Source: DATBLE01 sp963791425
GTDB taxonomy: Bacteria; Actinomycetota; Thermoleophilia; Gaiellales; Gaiellaceae
Direction of reading: 5' to 3'
NCBI GenBank assembly: GCA_963791425.1
Contig: CAWBSE010000004.1
Coordinates: 992,001-1,056,000, forward strand
DNA: 64,000 nucleotides
The notes under the pieces were generated by a model. It made no database searches. It was not told the DNA's origin and saw nothing but the letters and a program-made list of their open reading frames with translations. The position numbers were made by a program, and so were the translations under genes. Shown here in pieces: positions 27,518-34,914 of this stretch (positions are counted from its first letter, which is position 1; each line of letters starts with the position of its first letter).

Positions 27518-29020
27518 ATGATGGCACTTGTGCGGCGTGACCTTCCTTTGGGCACTGTCACTTTTCTCTTCACCGATGTCGAGAGCTCGACCCGGCTCTT
27601 GCACGAGTTGGGGGCGGAGGGTTATGGGCAGGCGCTCGCGAAGCATCGGCGGGTCTTGCGCGAGGCCTTTGCCGCGCAGGGGGGAGTCGAGGTCGACACG
27701 CAGGGCGACGCCTTCTTCGTCGCCTTTCCGACCGGGCCGGGGGCGCTCGGCGCAGCCGCGGACACGATGGCCGGTCTGGCGGCCGGCCCGATCCGGGTGC
27801 GGATCGGTATCCATACCGGGACGCCGCACGTCACCGACGAGGGGTACGTCGGTGTCGACGTCCACCGCGCGGCGCGGATCGCTGCCGCCGGCCACGGCGG
27901 CCAGGTGCTCGTCTCTGCTTCGACGGCAGCGCTTGTGGGCGTGGAGGAGCTGCGCGATCTGGGTGAGCACCGGCTGAAGGATCTGTCCGCGCCCGAGCGG
28001 ATCTACCACGTCGGCGACGAGGACTTCCCAGCTCTGAAGAGCCTCTACCGCACGAACCTGCCGATTCCCGCGACACCGTTCCTGGGCCGGGAGAACGAGC
28101 TCGCGGAGGTGCTCGACCTGCTCGAGGACGCCCGCCTGCTGACCCTGACCGGGCCGGGCGGGACGGGCAAGACCCGGCTCGGCCTCCAGGCCGCCGCCGA
28201 GGCATCGGACCGGTATCCGGACGGGGTGTTCTGGGTGCCTCTTGCCCCGCTTCGCGACGCAGAGCTCGTGCTGGAGACCGCCGGGCAGGCGCTCGGCGCC
28301 ACGGACGGACTCGCCGACCACGTCTCCGACAAGTCGCTGCTGCTCCTCCTGGACAACTTCGAGCACGTCGTCGAGGCTGCCGAAGGGCTGGCTGAGCTGC
28401 TCGCAGCCTGCCCCAACCTGCAGCTGCTCGTCACCAGCCGCGAGCTGCTCCGCCTTCCGGCCGAGCAGGCGTACCCCGTTCCTCCGCTCGAGCCCGACGA
28501 TGGAGCCGAGCTCTTTCTCGCACGGGCGCACGCGGTCGATCCCGCGTTCGCCGCGACTCCCGCGGTGCCGGAGCTCTGCGCCCGGCTCGAGAACCTCCCC
28601 CTCGCGCTCGAGCTCGCGGCGGCACGGGTTCGCGTCCTTTCACCGGAACAGCTGCTCGACCGCCTCTCCGGCCGGCTCTGGACGGACACGGCCTATCGCG
28701 CCGACACCGACCTGGTGTTCTGCCACCTGGAACTCGGCTCGCCTCTCGACCCGTCGAAGCTCAGCCGGGCGTACCTGAGGCCGGCAATCAAGAAGGCTGC
28801 GATCGACAAGCCGTTTCGCGCGTTCCACGACCTGCGCCATACGGCGATCACGCACGATGCAGCCGCTGGCAACCCGCAGGCGTACATCCAGATGAAGGCC
28901 GGTCACTCAAGCGGCGCGATCACCGAGCGGTACGTGCATGCGGCGGCCGTTCTCTTCCCCGGCGCTGCCGACAAGGCCGAAGAGCGCCTATTTGGGAAGG
29001 CCCCAGTAGAAAGCGGGTAG
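27518..29020 (+). CDS. Chimera: adenylate cyclase-AAA regulator fused to C-terminal tyrosine integrase
   Basis: 500 codons without interruption. Residues 10-165: class III cyclase domain (FLFTDVESSTRLLHELG with D20, QGDAFFVAF with D64, RIGIHTG). Residues 185-386: NB-ARC/AAA ATPase with FLGRENEL, Walker A GPGGTGKT (212-219) and LLLLDNFEHV. Around residue 387 (near 28676) the ATPase breaks off and the sequence becomes the catalytic C-terminus of a phage-type integrase: DLVFCH, PFRAFHDLRHTAITH (HxxR box, 437-440), AGHSSGAITERYVHAA with the nucleophile tyrosine at 472. The integrase lacks its N-terminal domains and first catalytic arginine. It probably arose by deletion inside the island, and the in-frame join may be accidental. 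Confidence 0.85.
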   Translation: MMALVRRDLPLGTVTFLFTDVESSTRLLHELGAEGYGQALAKHRRVLREAFAAQGGVEVDTQGDAFFVAFPTGPGALGAAADTMAGLAAGPIRVRIGIHTGTPHVTDEGYVGVDVHRAARIAAAGHGGQVLVSASTAALVGVEELRDLGEHRLKDLSAPERIYHVGDEDFPALKSLYRTNLPIPATPFLGRENELAEVLDLLEDARLLTLTGPGGTGKTRLGLQAAAEASDRYPDGVFWVPLAPLRDAELVLETAGQALGATDGLADHVSDKSLLLLLDNFEHVVEAAEGLAELLAACPNLQLLVTSRELLRLPAEQAYPVPPLEPDDGAELFLARAHAVDPAFAATPAVPELCARLENLPLALELAAARVRVLSPEQLLDRLSGRLWTDTAYRADTDLVFCHLELGSPLDPSKLSRAYLRPAIKKAAIDKPFRAFHDLRHTAITHDAAAGNPQAYIQMKAGHSSGAITERYVHAAAVLFPGAADKAEERLFGKAPVESG

Positions 29021-29023
29021 AAA
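29006..29023 (+). repeat. Paired GTAGAAA repeats (right)
   Basis: GTAGAAAG at 29006 and GTAGAAA at 29017, overlapping the integrase stop codon, mirror the pair at the left island end. Candidate arm sites for the integrase. Confidence 0.4.
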
Positions 29024-29051
29024 CCAGCCGCGACGATCGAACCCCTGAAAC

Positions 29052-29081
29052 AAGAAAACCCCGCGTTTGCGGGGTTTTCTT
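29052..29081. terminator. Bidirectional terminator between integrase and tRNA-fMet
   Basis: AAGAAAACCCCGC-GTTT-GCGGGGTTTTCTT, a perfect 13-bp stem with T-rich ends on both strands. It lies 2 bases beyond the tRNA 3' end and serves the tRNA from the minus strand and the integrase from the plus strand. It probably came with the island and replaced the original tRNA terminator. Confidence 0.8.
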
Positions 29082-29083
29082 AG

Positions 29084-29125
29084 TAGCGGGGGCAGGATTT
29101 GAACCTGCGACCTCCGGGTTATGAG
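29084..29125 (-). repeat. attR-like repeat inside tRNA-fMet
   Basis: 42 bp identical to 17483-17524, covering the anticodon loop to the discriminator base. Together the two copies define the island ends. Confidence 0.9.
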
Positions 29126-29157
29126 CCCGGCGAGCTACCTGGCTGCTCCACCCCGCG
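29084..29157 (-). tRNA. Initiator tRNA-fMet (CAT)
   Basis: Complete cloverleaf: acceptor CGCGGGG with CCCCGC, D-arm AGCAGCCAGGTAGCTCG, anticodon loop CTCATAA, T-arm GCAGG-TTCAAAT-CCTGC. The first base C faces T72 and so is unpaired, and the anticodon stem ends in GGG/CCC. Both are the hallmarks of initiator rather than elongator tRNA-Met. CCA is not encoded. The 3' half doubles as the island attachment site, and the gene is kept whole by the 42-bp repeat. Confidence 0.93.
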
Positions 29158-29179
29158 TCGCGGTCGGCAGTATACCAGC

Positions 29180-29503
29180 GTGGATCTCGTTTTCTGGGCT
29201 GCGCTGGGGTTTCTGGTCGCTGCGATCGTGATCGGGACGGGCTACGTCGGCATCCGGGCGCGGAGGCTGTGGCGCGCGTCCCTGTCGCTCTCGCTGGTCG
29301 GGGCGGCCGGGGCCGACATGGTCAGCGAGCGCAGTGAGTTGATGGCGGTGAAGGCCGACCGCGCGATCGCAGGCGGCGACGAGTTGGTGGCGGCGATCGA
29401 CCGGCTCGAGTGGTCGAAAGCGCGGGGACGCGTTCTGCTCGGCGCGGCCGAGGAGATCTTCGACACGCTACGCGTCGTCGGCGCGCTCTTCCCGCAGAAG
29501 TAG
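29180..29503 (+). CDS. Small membrane protein
   Basis: 107 aa from a GTG start 22 bases after the tRNA. One N-terminal helix (FWAALGFLVAAIVIGTGYVG), then a basic turn (RARRLWR) and a cytoplasmic, charged C-terminal half with helical character. No family recognised. Its stop codon touches the ATG of the Ppx/GppA gene, so the two are cotranscribed. It may be a membrane partner of the phosphatase, but nothing in the sequence shows it. Confidence 0.6.
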   Translation: MDLVFWAALGFLVAAIVIGTGYVGIRARRLWRASLSLSLVGAAGADMVSERSELMAVKADRAIAGGDELVAAIDRLEWSKARGRVLLGAAEEIFDTLRVVGALFPQK

Positions 29504-30409
29504 ATGCGCGTCGGCGCGGTCGACCTGGGGACGAACTCCACGCGGCTGCTCGTCGCCGATGTGGAGGACGGCGAGGTGCGCGAGGTCGGCCGCGGTCTCG
29601 CGATCACGCGGCTCGGCGAGAGCGTCGACACGCGCCGCCTCCTGCTCCCGGTCGCGATCGCCCGCGTGCGGAACACCCTGGTGGACTACCGCCGCGAGCT
29701 CGACCGGCTCGGGGCCGACCGGACGCTCGCGGTGGCGACCAGTGCGGTGCGCGACGCCGAGAACGGCGAGGCGTTCCTGGGCGAGATCGAGTGGAGCTAC
29801 GGCTTCTCGACGCAGCTCCTCTCGGGCGACGAGGAGGCTGCGCTCACCTATCGGGGAGTCACGGCGGGGCGCGCGCTCGAACGGGGAACGCTGATCGTCG
29901 ACATCGGGGGCGGCTCGACGGAGCTGATCCTGCCCGACCGGCATGCCAGCTTCGACGTCGGCTGCGTGCGCCTGACGGAGCGGTTCGGCGAGGAAGCGGA
30001 CGCGATCGCCGCACACGTCGCCTCGCTGCTGCCCGACTGGGAGGTCGACCGAGCGATCGGCGTCGCCGGGACGGTCACCTCGATCGCCGCCCTCGACCTC
30101 GGGCTGGTCGAGTACGACCAGGAGCGCGTCCACGGACACGTGCTCACGGCCAAAGCGGTCGAGGAGCAACTGGGGCGCCTGGCCGCGCTGCCGCTGGACG
30201 AGCGGTGCAAGCTGCCCGGGCTCGAGCCGGAGCGGGCACCGGTGATCCTCGCGGGGGCAGCGATCCTCCGTGAGGTCCTGCGACGGTACGAGCTCGACTC
30301 GATCGAGGTGAGCGAGCACGACCTGCTGCACGGAATCGCGCTCGCCGCGGCCGAACTGCCCGACCAGGACGAGCGCGACGCCCCTCCGGGGGCCTTCACG
30401 TGCTGCTGA
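29504..30409 (+). CDS. Ppx/GppA family exopolyphosphatase
   Basis: 301 aa actin-like phosphatase. The phosphate loops of the fold are VDLGTNSTRLL at the N-terminus, VATSAVRDAENG, SGDEEA, and VDIGGGSTELI near residue 132. GVAGTVTSIAAL lies near residue 185. This is the short two-domain form common in actinobacteria, which hydrolyses polyphosphate and/or pppGpp and so affects the stringent response. It starts directly after the stop of the small membrane protein. Confidence 0.9.
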   Translation: MRVGAVDLGTNSTRLLVADVEDGEVREVGRGLAITRLGESVDTRRLLLPVAIARVRNTLVDYRRELDRLGADRTLAVATSAVRDAENGEAFLGEIEWSYGFSTQLLSGDEEAALTYRGVTAGRALERGTLIVDIGGGSTELILPDRHASFDVGCVRLTERFGEEADAIAAHVASLLPDWEVDRAIGVAGTVTSIAALDLGLVEYDQERVHGHVLTAKAVEEQLGRLAALPLDERCKLPGLEPERAPVILAGAAILREVLRRYELDSIEVSEHDLLHGIALAAAELPDQDERDAPPGAFTCC

Positions 30410-30416
30410 TCACGGT

Positions 30417-30522
30417 TAGATGGTTGATCGGTAGTTCGCGCAGTCGCGGTGAGGGCCTGCACCAAGCATTGCGCCGTGTGCAGGCCCATCCGCGGCTTCG
30501 GCAATCGCCGATCAACCATCTA
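30417..30522. repeat. Nested long hairpin (MITE-like)
   Basis: 15-bp perfect terminal inverted repeats TAGATGGTTGATCGG/CCGATCAACCATCTA enclose a second perfect 10-bp pair GGGCCTGCAC (30453-30462)/GTGCAGGCCC (30478-30487), with partial pairing between them. It fills the gap between the Ppx and L,D-transpeptidase genes. There is no T-run. It could be a miniature inverted-repeat element, a REP-like sequence or an RNA hairpin. No second copy noticed in this window. Confidence 0.55.
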
Positions 30523-30532
30523 GATTTAGGCG

Positions 30533-31669
30533 GTGCGCCGCCTCGCCGTCGTCGTTGCCCTCCTGGCCGTCGTGCTGCCCGTCTCCGCGGGCGCCGAGCC
30601 TGCCTCCTCGGTCACGCTGAACGTGCTCAAGCCGAGCATCGTCTTCGGCGACCGCATCGCCCTGCGCGGCGCCGTCACGCCGGCAGCCGCCGGGGTGCGC
30701 GTCCTCCTCACCCGGCAGGGCAAGGTGCTCGCCCACGCCCACACCGACTCACGCGGCCTCTACACCGTCCGCATGCGCCCCGCGCGCGGCGGCGTGTGGC
30801 GTGCCCGGGTCGCGGGCGCCAACGTCTGGTCGAAGCCGGTCACGATCCAGGTCTCACCGCAGCTCACGATCGACGCCGCGTCGGCCACGGCGACCGCGTT
30901 CGTCGGAGCGCCGGTCATCGTCCACGCGAAGCCCCGGACGACGGGCAAGGCAACGCTCACCGTGCTCCGGCTCGGGAAACCGGTCGCCGAGCTCCAGGTG
31001 CCGATCGGACGCAAGGTGATCGCGCCGCTCGCCGGCACCGGCCTCTTCGCGCTCCGCGCCGAACTGGGCGCGTCGGTCGCCCGCGCGCGTGTGACCGCCG
31101 GCGCGCGCACGCTCTCGGTCGGCTCGACGGGTGCCGATGTCGTCGCGCTCCGCGCCCGGCTCGTGCAGCTCCACGTCCATGTTCCCGGCCCGTCGACGAC
31201 GTTCAGCTCGGAGCTCTACGACAGCGTGGTGGCGTTCCAGAAGGCGCGCGGCCTCGAGCGCACCGGCACCGCCGACGAAGGGACGTGGCGGGCGCTCTCG
31301 CAGGACGTGATCCCGACGCCGCGTTACAAGGGCAAGGGCACGCACATCGAGGTGACCAAGAGCCGCCAGATCCTGATGGTGGTCAAGGACGGCGAGGTGG
31401 TCTGGTACCTCCCGGTCTCGTCGGGCGCGGGCGGGATCACGCCGGTCGGCAACTACCAGATCCTCTGGAAGGCGCTCGCGACCACGACGTGGCTCGGCCC
31501 GGCGATCCTCTACCGGACGATGACCTTCCACACGCACTACGCGATCCACGGGTTCCCATCGGTGCCGACCTACGCGGCCAGCCACGGCTGCGTGCGCATC
31601 CCGATCTGGATCGCCGACTGGCTGTACCAGCAGTCGCCGGTGGGCGAGCGCGTCTACGTCTACGAGTAG
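30533..31669 (+). CDS. L,D-transpeptidase with peptidoglycan-binding domain
   Basis: 378 aa, exported (signal peptide MRRLAVVVALLAVVLPVSAGAE). Residues 28-200 are two Ig-like or carboxypeptidase-regulatory-like beta domains. A PG_binding_1 domain follows (LSVGSTGADVVALRARL, YDSVVAFQKARGLERTGTAD), then a YkuD catalytic domain with IHGFPSVP and the active-site SHGCVRI near residue 350. It makes 3-3 peptidoglycan cross-links in the cell wall. GTG start 10 bases after the nested hairpin. The end overlaps the convergent CBS gene by 10 bases. Confidence 0.92.
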   Translation: MRRLAVVVALLAVVLPVSAGAEPASSVTLNVLKPSIVFGDRIALRGAVTPAAAGVRVLLTRQGKVLAHAHTDSRGLYTVRMRPARGGVWRARVAGANVWSKPVTIQVSPQLTIDAASATATAFVGAPVIVHAKPRTTGKATLTVLRLGKPVAELQVPIGRKVIAPLAGTGLFALRAELGASVARARVTAGARTLSVGSTGADVVALRARLVQLHVHVPGPSTTFSSELYDSVVAFQKARGLERTGTADEGTWRALSQDVIPTPRYKGKGTHIEVTKSRQILMVVKDGEVVWYLPVSSGAGGITPVGNYQILWKALATTTWLGPAILYRTMTFHTHYAIHGFPSVPTYAASHGCVRIPIWIADWLYQQSPVGERVYVYE

Positions 31670-32079
31670 CTAGCCGGTTCGTCGTCGTCGGCCGGCTCCT
31701 CGTCCTCGGCGAGGCGCCGCTGGACGACCGACCGCGAGAGCACACCGACGAGCCTGCCCTGCTCGACGACCGGCGCCCGCTCGATCTCTGCCTCTTCGAG
31801 CAGCCGGTAACCGTCGTCGAGCAGCTGGTCGGCGTCGAGGACGAGCGGCGGCTCCACCGCCGCGACGGAGACGGGCGTCGTGCGCGGGTCGAGCCCCGCG
31901 GCGACGACGAGCTCGACGAGCGACTCGTGCGTGACGAGCCCGACGAGCGTGCCGTCGGCGCCGACGACGAGCACGACGCGGACGTCCGGGCGAGTGAGAT
32001 GCTCACCCGCATCCTGTGCGGTCGCGTCCGCCGGCAGCGACGCCGGGTCGGCGAGCATGCCGTCGCGAACGAGGGTCAC
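31660..32079 (-). CDS. Tandem CBS-domain protein
   Basis: 139 aa, two CBS repeats (DAGEHLTRPDVRVVLVVGADGTLVGLVTHESL and LLEEAEIERAPVVEQGRLVGVLSRSVV, each shown here in summary as the conserved GxLVGxxTxxxL pattern). Such pairs bind adenine nucleotides and usually act as energy sensors. The GTG start overlaps the glutamate dehydrogenase stop (GTGA), so it is translated with that gene and may modulate it (inference). Acidic C-terminal tail. Confidence 0.88.
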   Translation of the reverse strand: MTLVRDGMLADPASLPADATAQDAGEHLTRPDVRVVLVVGADGTLVGLVTHESLVELVVAAGLDPRTTPVSVAAVEPPLVLDADQLLDDGYRLLEEAEIERAPVVEQGRLVGVLSRSVVQRRLAEDEEPADDDEPASYS

Positions 32080-33368
32080 GGGTAGAGCCCTCGGTCCTCG
32101 AGCGCGGCGGCGACCTCGCGAATGCCGGTGACCAGGGCGGCCTGACGCAGCGTCAGCCCGCGGGCCTGGCTCAGCTCCCAGACACGATCGAAGGCGTCGC
32201 CCATCTTGTCGGCGAGCCGGTTACGGATGTCCTCGCGGTTCCAGAAGAGCCGGCCGAGGTCCTGGACCCACTCGAAGTACGAGACCGTCACGCCGCCCGC
32301 GTTCGCGAGGATGTCGGGCAGGATCGGGATCCCGCGGTCGCCCAGGATCGCGTCGCCCTCGAGCGTCGTCGGGCCGTTCGCGCCCTCGACGACCATCCGC
32401 GCCTTCACGCGTGCCGCGTTGTCGCCCGTCACCTGTTCCTCCAGCGCCGCGAGCACGAGGATGTCGCAGTCGAGCTCGAGCAGCTCCTCGTTCGTCAGAT
32501 GCTCGCCCTCGTGCTCGGCGAGCGAGGCGTGCCCGTACTCGAGCGCGTGCTCGTACAGCGTCGGGATGTCGAGGCCGGTCTCGTCGTGGAGCCCACCCGA
32601 CACGTCCGAGATCGCCGTGACGATCGCGCCGCGCTCGTGCAGCTCGCTCGCCGCGACCGCGCCGACCTTGCCGAATCCCTGGACGACGCAACGCTGCCCG
32701 GCGAGATCCCAGCCCAGCCGCCGGCAGGCACGCTCGATCACCATCACCACGCCGGCGCCGGTCGCCTCGGCGCGGAACACCGACCCGCCGATCGAGATCG
32801 GCTTCCCGGTGACGATCTCGGGGACGGCGTAGCCGACCTGCATCGAGTACGTGTCCATCATCCAGGCCATCGTCTGCTCGTCGGTCGCCATGTCGGGCGC
32901 GGGGATGTCTTCCTGCGGCCCGATCACCGGCAGCAGCTCCGCGGTGAACCGCCGCGTGACCGCCTGGAGCTCGCGCAGCGAGAGCGCCCGCGGGTCGCAG
33001 CGGATGCCGCCTTTGGCGCCGCCGTACGGCAGCCGCAGGAGCGCGCACTTCCAGGTCATCCACATCGACAGCGCCGCGCACTCGCCCAGCGAGACGTGCT
33101 TGTCGTACCGCATCCCGCCCTTCGTCGGCCCGAGGACGCTCGAGTGCTGCACCCGGTAGCCGGGGAAGACGACCGGAGTCCCGTCGTCCAGCCGGACGGG
33201 GACGGAGACGATCAGCGACCGCTCGGGAGCGCTCAGCCGCTCGACCACCTCGTCGCTGACCTCGGCGTGGCGGACCGCCTCCAGGAACTGGGAGATCGCC
33301 TGGTGGAAGAGCGGGGTCTCCCACTCCAGCGGCAGATGCTCTTCGGTCACCTCGTCGACGCCTGACAC
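32076..33368 (-). CDS. Glu/Leu/Phe/Val dehydrogenase (glutamate dehydrogenase)
   Basis: 430 aa NAD(P)-dependent hexameric-type dehydrogenase. VLGPTKGGMRY and LPYGGAKGG (114-121, catalytic lysine 119) form the substrate site. PAPDMATDEQTMAWMMD is the aspartate segment, GFGKVG the dinucleotide loop, and ANGPTT near residue 330 and LANAGGVTVSYFEW complete the signature. It links ammonia to 2-oxoglutarate/glutamate. GTG start. Operon with the downstream CBS-domain protein through a GTGA overlap. Confidence 0.92.
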   Translation of the reverse strand: MSGVDEVTEEHLPLEWETPLFHQAISQFLEAVRHAEVSDEVVERLSAPERSLIVSVPVRLDDGTPVVFPGYRVQHSSVLGPTKGGMRYDKHVSLGECAALSMWMTWKCALLRLPYGGAKGGIRCDPRALSLRELQAVTRRFTAELLPVIGPQEDIPAPDMATDEQTMAWMMDTYSMQVGYAVPEIVTGKPISIGGSVFRAEATGAGVVMVIERACRRLGWDLAGQRCVVQGFGKVGAVAASELHERGAIVTAISDVSGGLHDETGLDIPTLYEHALEYGHASLAEHEGEHLTNEELLELDCDILVLAALEEQVTGDNAARVKARMVVEGANGPTTLEGDAILGDRGIPILPDILANAGGVTVSYFEWVQDLGRLFWNREDIRNRLADKMGDAFDRVWELSQARGLTLRQAALVTGIREVAAALEDRGLYP

Positions 33369-33419
33369 GGGGGGAGTGTAAGCCTCCGGGCCTCAAGGAA
33401 CCGTCGGCAGGAGCCGATC

Positions 33420-33530
33420 ATGGTCATGTCGAACGAGAGGTTTCGAATGTCACGTTCTCTCAAGCTGACTGCGGTCGTGTCGCTCGTCGCCTACGTGGGC
33501 GGCGCCGCGGCGCTGCTCTGGCGTCGCTAG
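33420..33530 (+). CDS. Small single-helix membrane protein
   Basis: 36 codons, too short for most gene finders. A GGCAGGAG ribosome site lies 8 bases before the ATG. After a charged start, one hydrophobic helix (LKLTAVVSLVAYVGGAAALLW) is followed by RR and the stop, the layout of a small inner-membrane peptide. Internal ATGs could shorten it. The last codon overlaps the end of the convergent NlpC gene. Confidence 0.45.
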   Translation: MVMSNERFRMSRSLKLTAVVSLVAYVGGAAALLWRR

Positions 33531-34042
33531 CGCGCCGGCCTCGTCGCGATCCGTAGCCGGCGGGCCCCGTCGAATGCGGCCGCGTAGCCCGGGTCGCGCA
33601 GGCTCGAGATCCGGACGACGTCGCCGGTGTGCGTCGCCGCGATGAAGCGGCTGTGCCCGAGGTAGACGCCGACGTGGCCGGCGCCGTAGAAGAAGACCAG
33701 GTCGCCCGGCTTCATCGCCCAGCGGCCGACGTTGCGGCCCATCCGGAACAGCTCGTACGAGCTGTGCGGGAGCTTCACGCCCAACCGTCCGTACGCGAAC
33801 GAGACGAGCCCGGAGCAGTCGAACCCGGACGGTGACGCTCCGCCCCAGCGGTACGGGACGCCGATCATCTTGCGGGCGATCGCCGCGGCACGATCGCCGA
33901 GGACGTGCGTGGTGTGGTGCTGCCGCGCCTTCCGGTGCGCCGACACCCACCTGATCGACGCAGCCGCCGCCTTCCCGACCGTGACGGTGGCGGCGATCAG
34001 GACGCAGGCAAGCGTCAGCCAGAGGCTTGTTGTCGTGCGCAT
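33527..34042 (-). CDS. NlpC/P60 peptidoglycan endopeptidase
   Basis: 171 aa with an N-terminal signal or anchor helix (LWLTLACVLIAATVTVG). The catalytic core is complete: IGVPYRWGGASPSGFDCSG with the nucleophile Cys76, AGHVGVYLGH with His123, and His138 as the third polar residue. It cleaves peptide stems of peptidoglycan. It lacks SH3 or LysM modules. A GC-rich palindrome and about 90 bases of leader precede it. Confidence 0.9.
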   Translation of the reverse strand: MRTTTSLWLTLACVLIAATVTVGKAAAASIRWVSAHRKARQHHTTHVLGDRAAAIARKMIGVPYRWGGASPSGFDCSGLVSFAYGRLGVKLPHSSYELFRMGRNVGRWAMKPGDLVFFYGAGHVGVYLGHSRFIAATHTGDVVRISSLRDPGYAAAFDGARRLRIATRPAR

Positions 34043-34133
34043 TAAGGACTCCCTTCCATCCGTGGCGACCAGGCGGCCGCGCGCGTGTCTCCCCGAGGGT
34101 TCCCTTCACCTTCGGCACACCGTGTCCTCGCTC

Positions 34134-34151
34134 CTCCCCCGGCCGGGGGAG
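34134..34151. other. Perfect 18-bp GC palindrome in the NlpC leader
   Basis: CTCCCCCGGCCGGGGGAG between the PRC-barrel gene and the NlpC gene, both on the minus strand. No T-run follows on either strand. It could be a weak terminator of the PRC gene or an operator. Confidence 0.35.
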
Positions 34152-34172
34152 ATCGGGACGTTGTGCGCTTCG

Positions 34173-34556
34173 TTACGGCTTCTGTTGTTCGCCCGACGAC
34201 CGCTCCGACCACTTGCCCTTCTTGAACCAGCGGCGGTAGTGGTCGTGCAGCGACGGGCCGGCCCCGTCGGACGGGTCGGTCTCGTAGACCGGCGGAGCGC
34301 CTTCGGGCGCCGGCAGCTTGGCCGCGTCCTCGGCCGACAGCGTGGTGAGGACGCAGCGCTCGTAGATCTTGCCGACCTGGTCGGCGTCGACGAATCGCGG
34401 CCCGTCGGCGGTCTGGATCACGATCCCGTCGAAGACGTCCTCCTCGGGCACGAACAGCACGTGCTCGACGGTGCCGATCTGGGCGTCGTCGGCGGAATGG
34501 ACAGGTGTGCCCTGCTCGAGGACGAGGTAGGCGATCGGCGATCCGTAATCGGTCAC
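34173..34556 (-). CDS. PRC-barrel-like protein
   Basis: 127 aa from a GTG start. The pattern GTPVHSADDAQIGTVEHVLFVPEEDVFDGIVIQT matches the PRC-barrel/DUF2171 layout as pieces (GTPVxSxDxxxIGxVxxV, then a VDADQVGKIYE strand). PRC barrels bind RNA or proteins in RNA processing and photosynthetic reaction centres, but the role here is unknown. The C-terminal tail is charged. Confidence 0.6.
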   Translation of the reverse strand: MTDYGSPIAYLVLEQGTPVHSADDAQIGTVEHVLFVPEEDVFDGIVIQTADGPRFVDADQVGKIYERCVLTTLSAEDAAKLPAPEGAPPVYETDPSDGAGPSLHDHYRRWFKKGKWSERSSGEQQKP

Positions 34557-34809
34557 GGCGACAGGGTAGCGAGTGGGACTCCCCTGCGACAAAGGGGAGC
34601 TGGAGGATCAGGGACATGCTCGACGCCCTCCCGAGCGATCCGGCGGTCCGAAGCGCCGGACCGGCGGCGGCGCGCAACTCCGGAAGTGGACCGTCCCCTC
34701 CAGTGACCCTGAATGGGCACACAATGGACAATGATCTGGCGGTTGACGCTGCGTCTGAGTTGACAACAGCAGCCTCAGAGAAAGCGGCCATCTTGCAGGA
34801 CTGTCTAGA

Positions 34810-34896
34810 TGCCGGGGGAGGGACTCGAACCCTCATGCCCCCGAAGGGACACCTGGTTTTAAGCCAGGCGCGTCTCGCCAGTTTCGCCACCCCGGC
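34810..34896 (-). tRNA. tRNA-Leu (TAA)
   Basis: 87 bases with acceptor GCCGGGG/CCCCGGC, anticodon stem-loop CTGGC-TTAAAA-CCAG, a long variable arm (TGTCCCTTCGGGGGCA) as in type II tRNAs, T-arm GAGGG-TTCGAGT-CCCTC and discriminator A. CCA is not encoded. About 250 bases downstream are free of recognisable genes. Confidence 0.93.
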
Positions 34897-34914
34897 AGGG
34901 GACGAGGATAGAGG

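Larger units (their letters stand above)
17483..29125. mobile_element. Degenerate genomic island integrated in tRNA-fMet
   Basis: A 42-bp identical direct repeat (17483-17524 and 29084-29125) flanks about 11.6 kb. The right copy is part of an intact initiator tRNA gene and the left copy is only the tRNA 3' half, which is the standard result of tyrosine-recombinase integration. The C-terminal half of such an integrase is encoded just inside the right end, pointing at the tRNA. Cargo: a broken cyclase/AAA/TPR regulator, secreted RCC1/PKD and HYR proteins, a broken Vgb-like propeller, a cNMP-binding protein and a cyclase-integrase chimera. No replication or conjugation genes are seen, and the integrase lacks its N-terminus, so the island is probably immobile. 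Confidence 0.85.

Noticed and set aside
17483..29125. Prophage or conjugative element
   Set aside because: No capsid, tail, terminase, relaxase, type IV secretion or replication gene is visible; only an integrase fragment and accessory cargo.
34043..34172. c-di-AMP (ydaO) riboswitch upstream of the NlpC gene
   Set aside because: Cell-wall hydrolase genes often have one, and GGTGAA and GAACCC are visible on the minus strand, but the long conserved core and the AGCTAACC-type segment are missing and the leader is too short.
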